From an uncultured Bacteroidales bacterium (GTDB lineage: Bacteria > Bacteroidota > Bacteroidia > Bacteroidales > UBA932): DNA of 50,861 nt. This document shows positions 8,856 to 15,694 of the stretch, in pieces. The stretch is from assembly GCA_946410455.1 (NCBI GenBank), contig CAMKAJ010000016.1:1-50861 (forward strand). Reading direction: 5' to 3'. Made by a program: the position numbers and the translations under genes. Under the pieces are notes generated by a model. It did not search any database. It saw nothing but the letters and a program-made list of their open reading frames with translations, and was not told the DNA's origin. Numbering within the stretch: position 1 is the stretch's first letter; every line of letters begins with the position of its first letter.

Positions 8856-8887
8856 CTCCCGCCCTGGATTCAGAGCGGGAGTTTTTT
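8856..8887 (+). terminator. Rho-independent terminator after rpsC
   Basis: CTCCCGC (8856-8862) pairs with GCGGGAG (8875-8881) and is followed by six T (8882-8887). The stem is GC-rich and complete, so the ribosomal block really ends here. Confidence 0.93.
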
Positions 8888-8909
8888 ATTGACCGGCAGC
8901 CGCCTTACG

Positions 8910-9017
8910 ACTGGCGCGTTAATTACTAATGCTCAACTACTTACCGCTTTTGCCTGCACGTTTTTTCTTGCAGGCAGATTACGTAAGTAGCTGCAGCTGA
9001 GAGGTTTGTGCGCCAGG
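8910..9017 (-). repeat. 108-bp intergenic element, copy B
   Basis: Between the convergent ends of rpsC and the SPFH gene. The left end has CTGGCGC at 8911-8917 (first base A instead of C) and the right end GCGCCAGG at 9010-9017. The central palindrome is TGCCTGCA (8951-8958) / TGCAGGCA (8969-8976) with a T-rich loop, so this copy is in the opposite orientation to copies A, D and F. The span is exactly 108 bp. Confidence 0.88.
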
Positions 9018-9050
9018 CGTACTAGTAGTATTGCTTGCTGGCACGGGGCA

Positions 9051-9896
9051 TTACTGCTTGCTGAGGGCTGGGAGATTCATCATCAGGCCGTTTCCCTGCG
9101 TCATTACCTCCGGCAACTTGCCATCCCACTTCTCAATCCAGTCTTCTTGAACGATGAGGGGGCTGAGGGATGCTGAAATGGTACGGTTGTAATAGGCTTC
9201 CGCGTCGGCCTTGACCTTTGTGGCTTCTGCCTCGCCCTTGGCCTTTGCAATGGCTATCTGGGCATTAGCTTCAGCCTGCTTCACGAGGTTTTCTGCCTTG
9301 AGGGCCTCCTGGATAGCCTGGTTCTTGGCTTCGATTGCAGCGCTCAGGGACTTGGGAGGGGTAATGCGGGATGTGAACTCCTGCACGTTGAAGCCCTCGT
9401 TACCGAGAGACTGCACCAACATCTGCTTAACCTCTTGCTCGAACTTAGCGCGATTTGCCATCAGTTCGTCCGAAGTATAGTTGTTGGCTGAGATTCGATA
9501 TGCGTCGTAGATGCAGGTCCGCATATATCCGTTCTCAATCTCAGGCAGGTCACGACGGTATTTGTTGAATACGTAGGAAGCCTTGTCGCGGTCGAGCTGA
9601 TAAGCGAGCATCGGATCCATGGTGAATTCCGCAGCATCCTTTGTGGTGACCGTAAAAGGCTGATAATCAACCCTCTGTATATAAACGGGATAAGTAAAGA
9701 CTTTAGTGGTAATAGGGTTGTAAAAGATGAGGCCCGTCACCTCTGTAGCAATCAGCTGCCCCTGATCCGTGAGGGAGAACTTTTTAAATTTTATGCCGAT
9801 TTCCGAGTTATCCACCATCTTGGTGCAGCTGAACATGAGGATGAACAAAAAAGTAATGGATGAAAGTACAATGAATAATGATTTGTTCTTTTTCAT
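9051..9896 (-). CDS. SPFH/prohibitin-family membrane protein
   Basis: The 281-residue protein has one hydrophobic N-terminal segment (about 7-23, ending in a weak lipobox-like FSC), a band 7/SPFH domain (about 28-175) and then an Ala/Glu/Lys-rich coiled coil (about 180-235) typical of prohibitins, followed by a short C-terminal tail. The region after the anchor is expected outside the cytoplasm. SPFH proteins form ring-like membrane assemblies that modulate proteases or membrane organisation; the partner here is unknown and no nfeD-type or protease gene is adjacent. Its 3' end faces rpsC across copy B. The gene is noticeably more AT-rich than the ribosomal block. Confidence 0.85.
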   Translation of the reverse strand: MKKNKSLFIVLSSITFLFILMFSCTKMVDNSEIGIKFKKFSLTDQGQLIATEVTGLIFYNPITTKVFTYPVYIQRVDYQPFTVTTKDAAEFTMDPMLAYQLDRDKASYVFNKYRRDLPEIENGYMRTCIYDAYRISANNYTSDELMANRAKFEQEVKQMLVQSLGNEGFNVQEFTSRITPPKSLSAAIEAKNQAIQEALKAENLVKQAEANAQIAIAKAKGEAEATKVKADAEAYYNRTISASLSPLIVQEDWIEKWDGKLPEVMTQGNGLMMNLPALSKQ

Positions 9897-9915
9897 AAAA
9901 TATTCGTTTTGAACT

Positions 9916-9923
9916 CAAATATA
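9916..9923 (-). promoter_or_regulatory. Possible -7 promoter box of the SPFH gene
   Basis: TATATTTG on the minus strand, 20 bases upstream of the ATG, fits the Bacteroidetes -7 consensus. No TTG was found at the expected upstream distance, so the call is tentative. Confidence 0.4.
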
Positions 9924-9946
9924 CGATTATTTTTGAGAAGTCTTCA

Positions 9947-10054
9947 CCTGGCACATATATAATTGATTGTCAGCCTTCTACATCTTTTTCCTGCATTATC
10001 TTTTATGCAGGCGAAATGTATATTTTTTTAATTATCAGCTTATTATGCTCCAGG
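9947..10054. repeat. 108-bp intergenic element, copy C (degenerate), upstream of the RAYT gene
   Basis: CCTGGCAC (9947-9954) and GCTCCAGG (10047-10054) are one- or two-base variants of the element ends, and CCTGCA (9990-9995) / TGCAGG (10006-10011) is the decayed central palindrome. The arms are AT-rich and poorly conserved, but the end-to-end length is again exactly 108 bp. It ends 14 bases before the RAYT promoter. Confidence 0.65.
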
Positions 10055-10068
10055 GTTACGAATTATTA

Positions 10069-10098
10069 TTGATTTTCTGTAGGATAATACTATATTTG
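10069..10098 (+). promoter_or_regulatory. Promoter of the RAYT transposase gene
   Basis: TTG (10069-10071), 19 bases and TATATTTG (10091-10098) match the Bacteroidetes promoter consensus. The leader before the ATG at 10123 is about 20 bases. The presence of an intact promoter suggests the transposase gene is still expressed. Confidence 0.75.
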
Positions 10099-10122
10099 TC
10101 CCATAACCGATACTGATAAACA

Positions 10123-11052
10123 ATGAAAAACATCGTTAAACACGTATATCAAAGGACACGAAACGGAGGGCTTCTTTTTTACTCCGACATTGACCGCCTG
10201 GTTTACTTTACCCTTTTCTCTTCATTATCTAGAAGATATTCTGTAACAGTGCTTGGACTATGTTTAATGATCGACCACATCCATTCACTCGTGGATATAG
10301 TGAGCCATTCTCAATTAACTGCTCTTATGAGAGATTCCTCTTCGCGGTATGCCCGTTCTTTTAATATGTCATCCGGAATCACAGGTCAAGTATTCGATAA
10401 ATCTTTTGGTTGGTCATGTAAAATCGGAGGTAAAAAGATACGTACAGCAATTGCGTATCTGTACAACAACCCTGTGGAGAAACAGCTTTGTGCACGAGCC
10501 GAAGAATTCCGATGGAATTTCTTGGCATACAGAAATAATCCCCACCCTTTCTCGCCTGCTATATCTTTAGAGCATGCTAGTAAGGCTATGAGGAAAGCTA
10601 TTTCTGAAATAAAATCAGCAAGAAAAGAAGACTCTCCACTGTCCTATTCACAATTGTTTAGGATACTAAAGGGGCTGAATGCTACTGAAAGACAACAGAT
10701 AATCGATTACATAATAAGCTCTTACAATTGTATCGATTATGACGCAGCTAGCTCTTATTATTATAGCTTCGACGAAATGATGACAGCCATTCATTCCAAT
10801 ACTGGAAGTGAATATGACATTAACGAGATATCAACATACGGGGATGATCGCATCTTTAGTCTAATAACAAAGACCCTTAGAGAAGAGTGTCATATTATTA
10901 ATCCCAAAAGAGTACTGTCGTTATCTAAAGAGGAGAAAACTACGCTGAAGGATGTTTTACATGGTTATACTCAAGCAACAGGTGAGCAGCTTCAAAAATA
11001 CTTATGGACAAGCCGGAAGCGAATCACTAAAAAGCGGCGTAAAGCTCAATAA
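10123..11052 (+). CDS. REP-associated tyrosine transposase (RAYT, Y1/HUH superfamily)
   Basis: The 309-residue protein has a Y1 transposase domain (about 1-125): the HUH motif is DHIHSLVD with His52 and His54, and the NPV motif AYLYNNPVEK places the probable catalytic tyrosine at Tyr112. Enzymes of this group make single-strand cuts at palindromic REP sequences through a 5'-phosphotyrosine link; this is family knowledge. Residues about 125-309 form a long, mostly helical, basic extension ending in KRITKKRRK, which may bind DNA; a short RAYT would lack it. The gene is intact, AT-rich, has its own promoter, and is bracketed by two 108-bp elements (copies C and D), the expected partner DNA. It is a single-copy domesticated transposase in style rather than an IS200/IS605 element, since no accessory tnpB or IS ends are visible. 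Confidence 0.87.
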   Translation: MKNIVKHVYQRTRNGGLLFYSDIDRLVYFTLFSSLSRRYSVTVLGLCLMIDHIHSLVDIVSHSQLTALMRDSSSRYARSFNMSSGITGQVFDKSFGWSCKIGGKKIRTAIAYLYNNPVEKQLCARAEEFRWNFLAYRNNPHPFSPAISLEHASKAMRKAISEIKSARKEDSPLSYSQLFRILKGLNATERQQIIDYIISSYNCIDYDAASSYYYSFDEMMTAIHSNTGSEYDINEISTYGDDRIFSLITKTLREECHIINPKRVLSLSKEEKTTLKDVLHGYTQATGEQLQKYLWTSRKRITKKRRKAQ

Positions 11053-11100
11053 TTATATTCCACCGCAATTCTCTTCCTGAGGCCTATTGCAGCGCATGGC

Positions 11101-11210
11101 GCCTGGCGCGCAATCGCCTTACCTACAGCCATTTATGCAATTTGCCTGCACGAAAAATCATGCAGGCAAAAGCTATAAACGAGTGATTATAGGTAACTTA
11201 CGCGCCAGGC
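11101..11210 (+). repeat. 108-bp intergenic element, copy D (best ends), downstream of the RAYT gene
   Basis: Perfect 10-base terminal inverted repeats GCCTGGCGCG (11101-11110) and CGCGCCAGGC (11201-11210); the family span CCTGGCGC to GCGCCAGG is 11102-11209, 108 bp. The core is TTTGCCTGCA (11141-11150), a 10-base loop, and TGCAGGCAAA (11161-11170). The left arm and the reverse complement of the right arm are themselves similar (both carry TTACCTA), so the whole unit is an imperfect inverted repeat of two half-units, as in a REPIN. Confidence 0.92.
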
Positions 11211-11253
11211 GGCGAAGAGCCGGGGACCTGTGTACAGGTACCAAAAGATTTTG

Positions 11254-11261
11254 TATATTTG
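11254..11261 (+). promoter_or_regulatory. -7 promoter box of the small ORF / M64 peptidase unit
   Basis: TATATTTG matches the Bacteroidetes -7 consensus. No clear TTG lies at the expected distance upstream. The next ATG is only 7 bases after the box, so the first ORF would be translated from a leaderless or almost leaderless transcript if this box is used. Confidence 0.55.
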
Positions 11262-11267
11262 TAAGCT

Positions 11268-11393
11268 ATGAAAATGCGATACGTCCACCCAGAAACTGCA
11301 GACATCACGGGCTGCGTACAGAGCTGCCTGCTGGTAGATTCTTTATCTGCTGACAGTCCAGAGAGTTTTGTAATAGTTGAAGAAGAATGGTAA
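11268..11393 (+). CDS. Small ORF of 41 codons overlapping the M64 lipoprotein start
   Basis: The ORF begins at the ATG 7 bases after a promoter box, begins MKMRYVHPE, has Cys residues at 16 and 20, and ends in an acidic tail VEEEW. Its TAA lies inside the next gene, whose ATG overlaps it (ATGGTAA), which would couple translation of the two. It has the same layout as two other small ORFs in this window (26057-26179 and 27954-28085): about 40 residues, a short basic start, one or more Cys in the middle, and an acidic end with Trp. All three stand immediately before a fimbrillin-like lipoprotein gene. No signal peptide or known domain is seen. It could be a leader peptide, a small structural protein or chance, but the repeated arrangement argues against chance. 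Confidence 0.55.
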   Translation: MKMRYVHPETADITGCVQSCLLVDSLSADSPESFVIVEEEW

Positions 11394-14300
11394 AGAGAGT
11401 TCTATCTTGCCTGCTGGCGCTGCCGCTCATTCTGTCGTGTACGCTTGAACTGGCCCCTGTTTCTCGCAGTTACGATTGCTTCTCGGCTACTATTTGCGAG
11501 GAGGGTACTAAAGTTCACCTTGAAAATGAGGGGGCTGTGGCATGGGATCTTGGCGATGAGATTATGGTCATGAGTAACACCCAGAGCCAGCCCGTTATAT
11601 TTATCCGCGAGAGTGACGGAAAGTTCCGCTCGGAACAGAGTGTCACTGGAGATACTTTTTTTGCAGCTTATGTTCCCGGGTATTCAGGCCAGGACGATTT
11701 TATGATAAAGCTGAGTCCGTTTGCTCCTGTAGTTGGCGGAGAGAATCTTAAGGTCCCTATGGCGGCCAGCAGTCAGGATAATAATTTGTCTTTTAAGCAG
11801 ACCTGTGGCATTATACACATCAGGATAACAGCTCCTGGCACCTGGCATAATGTTACTTTTTATAGTAATGGCGGCGAGACAGTGTCTGGAGACGCATGTT
11901 TGAACTTGCCCGATTATGAGCCGGTATTGTTTTTCAGCGATGATAGCGAAGCATGGTCCGGGACATCAGCATATACATACGTTGAAGAAGGCTTCTCTAC
12001 CGAAGAGGGATGTGATTTCTATATGATTCTTCCACCTATGGCATTATTCAGCGGCTTTACCATCAACCTTCGGGAAGGCGACAAGGTGTTTGAAAAAAGC
12101 ACCGACAAGCTTGTCTCTATAGAACGGGGGAAGATGCTGAGTTACTCTGTGAACGCCAGTGAACCGGACCAAAAGCAGATAGAACATGATGCCCTGGTAG
12201 AATTGTACAATGCCCTGAATGGTGAAAACTGGAATAATAGCGATAACTGGCTTTCAGACAATCCCGTTGGCGTGTGGTCTGGCATAGTCCTGGATACAGA
12301 CGGCTATGTCTCAGAAATCCATTTGCGCCGCAATAATTGTGTGGGTACAATACCTGAGTCCCTTAAGAATCTCAAGCATCTTAAGGTTATCGAATTGTAC
12401 GAGTTGGAGAACGGAAAAATTGAAGGCTTCGATGTTGTCTTTTCTATCCCTTCTCTCGAGAAAATCCGCGTTGGAAACTACGAAGGATGGGCTGAATTCC
12501 AGAATGATTATTTATGCTCGCTTCCTAGCAGCATAGCCCATTTAACAAATCTTAGGGAGTTGAGGATTGACGGTTTTAAAGGAAGTATCCCTGACGATTT
12601 ATATGGTTTAACGCAGCTGACTTCTCTGTACTTTAACTATGCGCACATAGAGGGTGGCATTTCTTCAAGTATTGGGAACTTGAGTAATCTTGAAAGTTTC
12701 GAGATAATTGGAGTTGACGACCTCCCGGATGGAGAGCTTCCTGCGGAGTTATTCAACTGCACCAACCTGAATACTATAAGCATTCTGGAAACCAGTCTGA
12801 CTGGCTTTATACCGGCCGCAATTGGAAATCTCACTAAACTGCACACTCTCAATATTGAAAGTAATCAATTGAGCGGTCCTCTCCCGAAGGAAATGGTTAA
12901 CATACCATTTCTTAATAATGCAGTTAAAATGGAGACAGTCCCGACTTTACAGCTTGGGGGCAATAATTTCTCTGGTAAGATTCCTGCGGAGTTTGTTGAT
13001 TGGCCGGAGTGGGACATGTTCTGGCACTCAATAATCAGGGGTAACTCATTGGACATCAGCGAGGCAAGACCACACATCATACCTTTTGACGTAACCTTGT
13101 TGGATGGGACTCACTACACTCAGGCTAATTTTGCCGACAACGAGTTGACCGCCTTGTTCTGCAGCCCGAGCACTAATAATGCTCAGGGCAGGGATATTGG
13201 ATACAAACTCAAGGACCTGTATAATGAATACGCCGCTGAAGGATTTGATGTTCTTGGCTGGACTCTTTGGGATGATGAAGCAACGCTCCGCAGTTTTGTG
13301 AGTGCAGAGGGTTGGAACTGGCATTATTTCTATCGGGTTGACGAGTATGAAGATACTCCTAATCTAATTGGAACTTCAGGGCACATGTATCCGTCGAATA
13401 CAGCGATGATTACTCTGTTCAACAAGAACGGCGAGGTCATCTTCACTGATGCCGAATATGAATACTACGATAAGGCCGGCGAGGCCATGAAGCTCTTCGT
13501 GGAGAACTGGTTCGGAAAAGACCATGACTACGAGTCCACCGACTACTCACGCGACGGCAAATACGTTCAGTATCAGACAGCTACGGAAGGCGCCGGAATT
13601 GATATCGTGCTTATGGGCGATGCCTACTCCGACCGTGAGATTGCATCCGGGAAGTATGCTGAGGACCTCAAAACTGCAGCCGAGAATTTCTTTGGAGTGG
13701 AGCCGTACACCTCGTACCGCAACATGTTCAATGTGTACCTTGTGGATGTGGTTTCCAAGAACGAGGGTTATGCAGCGGGGCACGAAACCGCGCTCAGCGG
13801 TGTATTTGGAGAAGGCACTTTGGTTAGCGGCGATCACGCAAAAGCCAATGAGTATGCAAAGGCCGTAGTGGGGCAGGCCCGCATGAACAATGTAATGGTG
13901 ATAGTCATCATGAACCGTGACTACTATGCCGGAACCTGCTACATGTCCGGCGCTGCTTACGGCGATTATGGCTACGGACCGTCCATATCGTATTTCCCTG
14001 CTTCCAGCGACCCTGTAACTTATGCCCAGCTGATTCATCATGAGGCTGGCGGCCATGGATTTGCAAAGTTGGGCGACGAGTATGCTTATGAATCTATGGG
14101 AGCTATTCCGGATGACGAGAAAGAGAAATTCCTTGCTCGCGTTCAGTATGGCTGGTGGAAGAACGTTGACGTCACAGGCGACCCTGCTGCGGTTAAGTGG
14201 GCAAACTTCCTCACAGATGAGCGCTACGCAGGCGAGGGCCTCGGCGTATTCGAGGGCGGCTATACCTACTGGACCGGAGTATGGCGTCCTACAGACAACA

Positions 14301-14539
14301 GTATCATGCGATACAACTATGGCGGCTTCAATGCCCCCAGCCGCGAGGCTATATGGTACAGGCTCCATAAGCTCGCTTACGGAGATTCATGGGTGTATAA
14401 CCGTGAGGACTTTGTGAGCTGGGATACCGCCAAGGGCAATATCAAGCCTCACAATGCTCGCCGTGTCGGGCACGGAGTGCGCAAGCCTATGCCTCCGCTA
14501 GCGCCGCCTGTGCTGCTTGAGTGGAAAGAAATGAAATAA
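11387..14539 (+). CDS. Large lipoprotein: fimbrillin-like domain, LRR, thioredoxin-like segment and M64 (IgA-type) metallopeptidase
   Basis: The 1050-residue protein has a lipoprotein signal (LILSC, Cys at 18), a fimbrillin-like N-terminal region (about 30-260), leucine-rich repeats of the plant/GALA-like type (about 265-560; LYNALNGENWNNSDNW opens them and repeats carry LxxLxxLxL and G-x-IP spacing), a segment resembling a thioredoxin fold (about 560-710) that lacks a CxxC pair, and a C-terminal M64 peptidase domain (about 715-1045). The zinc motif is HEAGGH at 885-890 followed by Asp897-Glu898, matching the HExxH...DE layout of family M64, named for the Clostridium ramosum IgA protease. It is expected at the outer membrane surface. 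The substrate is unknown; cleavage of IgA is not implied for all members. It is preceded by and overlaps a small ORF. Confidence 0.85.
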   Translation: MVKRVLSCLLALPLILSCTLELAPVSRSYDCFSATICEEGTKVHLENEGAVAWDLGDEIMVMSNTQSQPVIFIRESDGKFRSEQSVTGDTFFAAYVPGYSGQDDFMIKLSPFAPVVGGENLKVPMAASSQDNNLSFKQTCGIIHIRITAPGTWHNVTFYSNGGETVSGDACLNLPDYEPVLFFSDDSEAWSGTSAYTYVEEGFSTEEGCDFYMILPPMALFSGFTINLREGDKVFEKSTDKLVSIERGKMLSYSVNASEPDQKQIEHDALVELYNALNGENWNNSDNWLSDNPVGVWSGIVLDTDGYVSEIHLRRNNCVGTIPESLKNLKHLKVIELYELENGKIEGFDVVFSIPSLEKIRVGNYEGWAEFQNDYLCSLPSSIAHLTNLRELRIDGFKGSIPDDLYGLTQLTSLYFNYAHIEGGISSSIGNLSNLESFEIIGVDDLPDGELPAELFNCTNLNTISILETSLTGFIPAAIGNLTKLHTLNIESNQLSGPLPKEMVNIPFLNNAVKMETVPTLQLGGNNFSGKIPAEFVDWPEWDMFWHSIIRGNSLDISEARPHIIPFDVTLLDGTHYTQANFADNELTALFCSPSTNNAQGRDIGYKLKDLYNEYAAEGFDVLGWTLWDDEATLRSFVSAEGWNWHYFYRVDEYEDTPNLIGTSGHMYPSNTAMITLFNKNGEVIFTDAEYEYYDKAGEAMKLFVENWFGKDHDYESTDYSRDGKYVQYQTATEGAGIDIVLMGDAYSDREIASGKYAEDLKTAAENFFGVEPYTSYRNMFNVYLVDVVSKNEGYAAGHETALSGVFGEGTLVSGDHAKANEYAKAVVGQARMNNVMVIVIMNRDYYAGTCYMSGAAYGDYGYGPSISYFPASSDPVTYAQLIHHEAGGHGFAKLGDEYAYESMGAIPDDEKEKFLARVQYGWWKNVDVTGDPAAVKWANFLTDERYAGEGLGVFEGGYTYWTGVWRPTDNSIMRYNYGGFNAPSREAIWYRLHKLAYGDSWVYNREDFVSWDTAKGNIKPHNARRVGHGVRKPMPPLAPPVLLEWKEMK

Positions 14540-14545
14540 AATTAC

Positions 14546-14553
14546 TATTTTTG
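14546..14553 (+). promoter_or_regulatory. -7 promoter box before the membrane protein / FAD oxidoreductase pair
   Basis: TATTTTTG matches TAnnTTTG and lies 34 bases before the ATG at 14588. No well placed TTG was found upstream. Confidence 0.5.
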
Positions 14554-14587
14554 TAGAACGAATTACACATTACTAATTAATAACACT

Positions 14588-15685
14588 ATGTTCTTTCAAG
14601 TTTATGGGGCTAATGCCCTTTCCCAGTGGGGAATGATGCTGGTAGTACTTGCCGGCCTCATCCTCCTCAACGAGTTTGCACGCCGCACCAAGTTTGGCGG
14701 TATCGTTACTTTCCTTGCAATTCCTCTTGCTCTCACAGTTTACTTCCTCGCCATTTTCTTCGGTGTAAAGAGCGGAGCCCAGTGGGCACTTGAGAACCAG
14801 ACCCACGTCTATATGCAGGGCTGGTTCCATTATGCCAAGCTCTACGCGGCCACAGCGGGATGTATCGGCTTTATGATGATCAAGTACAAGTGGGGCATCG
14901 GCGCCAAGCATTGGTTCAGGCCCTTCCCCTTCATCATCGTGGCTATCAATATCCTTATCGCCTGCGTCTCCGACTTCGAAAGCGCTGTGATGGGCTGGAA
15001 CAAATGGTGGCTCACCTCCGAGGGTGTATGGCAGTATGGTGGGTGGCACAACGTGATGAACGGTGTTGCCGGTCTTATCAACATCTTCTGTATGACCGCA
15101 TGGTGGAACGTGTATCCTTCCAAGGATAAGAAGGATATGATCTGGGCCGACATGACTTGGGTTTACATCGTAATTTACGACATCTGGAACTTCGCTTATA
15201 CCTACAACTGCCTGCCTACACACAGCTGGTACTGCGGCGTTGCCCTGCTTCTTGCTCCTACCGTGGCAGCTCTCTGCTGGAACCGTGGCGGCTGGATCCA
15301 GAACCGCGCTAATACTCTGGCTATCTGGTGCATGTTCGCACAGGTGTTCCCTCTGTTCCAGGAGACCTTCAAGAACGGTCAGCAGTGGTTCAGCTGGGCA
15401 ACTCTCCCCGTGCTCTACCCTCAGGGTACCGCAACTATCGAGCAGCTCTATGCAGCTGCTGGCGGTGAGGCTGCAGCCATTGGTACTACAGTAGATCCTT
15501 CCGTGGTCGCTGCAAATCCCAGCATGATGATTATCATCAGCGCCCTGGCGCTCGTGACAAACTGCGTGGCTCTCTGCTACATCATTGCCCAGTCCAAGAA
15601 GCGCCACATCAATCCTTACAAGGAGGATGTCTTCGTGAACCAGAAGTACTACAAGGATTCTATGGCACGTGCCGTAGTGGACTAA
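14588..15685 (+). CDS. Multi-pass membrane protein, possibly of the DUF5692 type
   Basis: The 365-residue protein has about eight or nine hydrophobic segments, starting at residues 12-28 and 33-55, and many Trp residues in conserved-looking loops such as GWHNVMNG and YDIWNFAYTYNCLPTHSWYC. The C-terminus is short, charged and cytosolic in character (SKKRHINPYKEDVFVNQKYY). I place it tentatively with the DUF5692 membrane proteins; no function is known to me. It is followed 9 bases later by an exported FAD-dependent oxidoreductase in the same direction, so the pair is probably one transcript. A role in electron or substrate transfer for that enzyme is possible but is only inferred from adjacency. 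Confidence 0.7.
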   Translation: MFFQVYGANALSQWGMMLVVLAGLILLNEFARRTKFGGIVTFLAIPLALTVYFLAIFFGVKSGAQWALENQTHVYMQGWFHYAKLYAATAGCIGFMMIKYKWGIGAKHWFRPFPFIIVAINILIACVSDFESAVMGWNKWWLTSEGVWQYGGWHNVMNGVAGLINIFCMTAWWNVYPSKDKKDMIWADMTWVYIVIYDIWNFAYTYNCLPTHSWYCGVALLLAPTVAALCWNRGGWIQNRANTLAIWCMFAQVFPLFQETFKNGQQWFSWATLPVLYPQGTATIEQLYAAAGGEAAAIGTTVDPSVVAANPSMMIIISALALVTNCVALCYIIAQSKKRHINPYKEDVFVNQKYYKDSMARAVVD

Positions 15686-15694
15686 TTACACGGA

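Noticed and set aside
10123..11052. Complete IS200/IS605 insertion sequence
   Set aside because: The transposase has RAYT character, no tnpB is present, and the flanking sequences are the 108-bp family rather than IS-specific hairpin ends.
11087..11353. An 88-codon open frame crossing copy D and the promoter box
   Set aside because: It runs through a repeat element and a promoter and overlaps the better supported small ORF in another frame.
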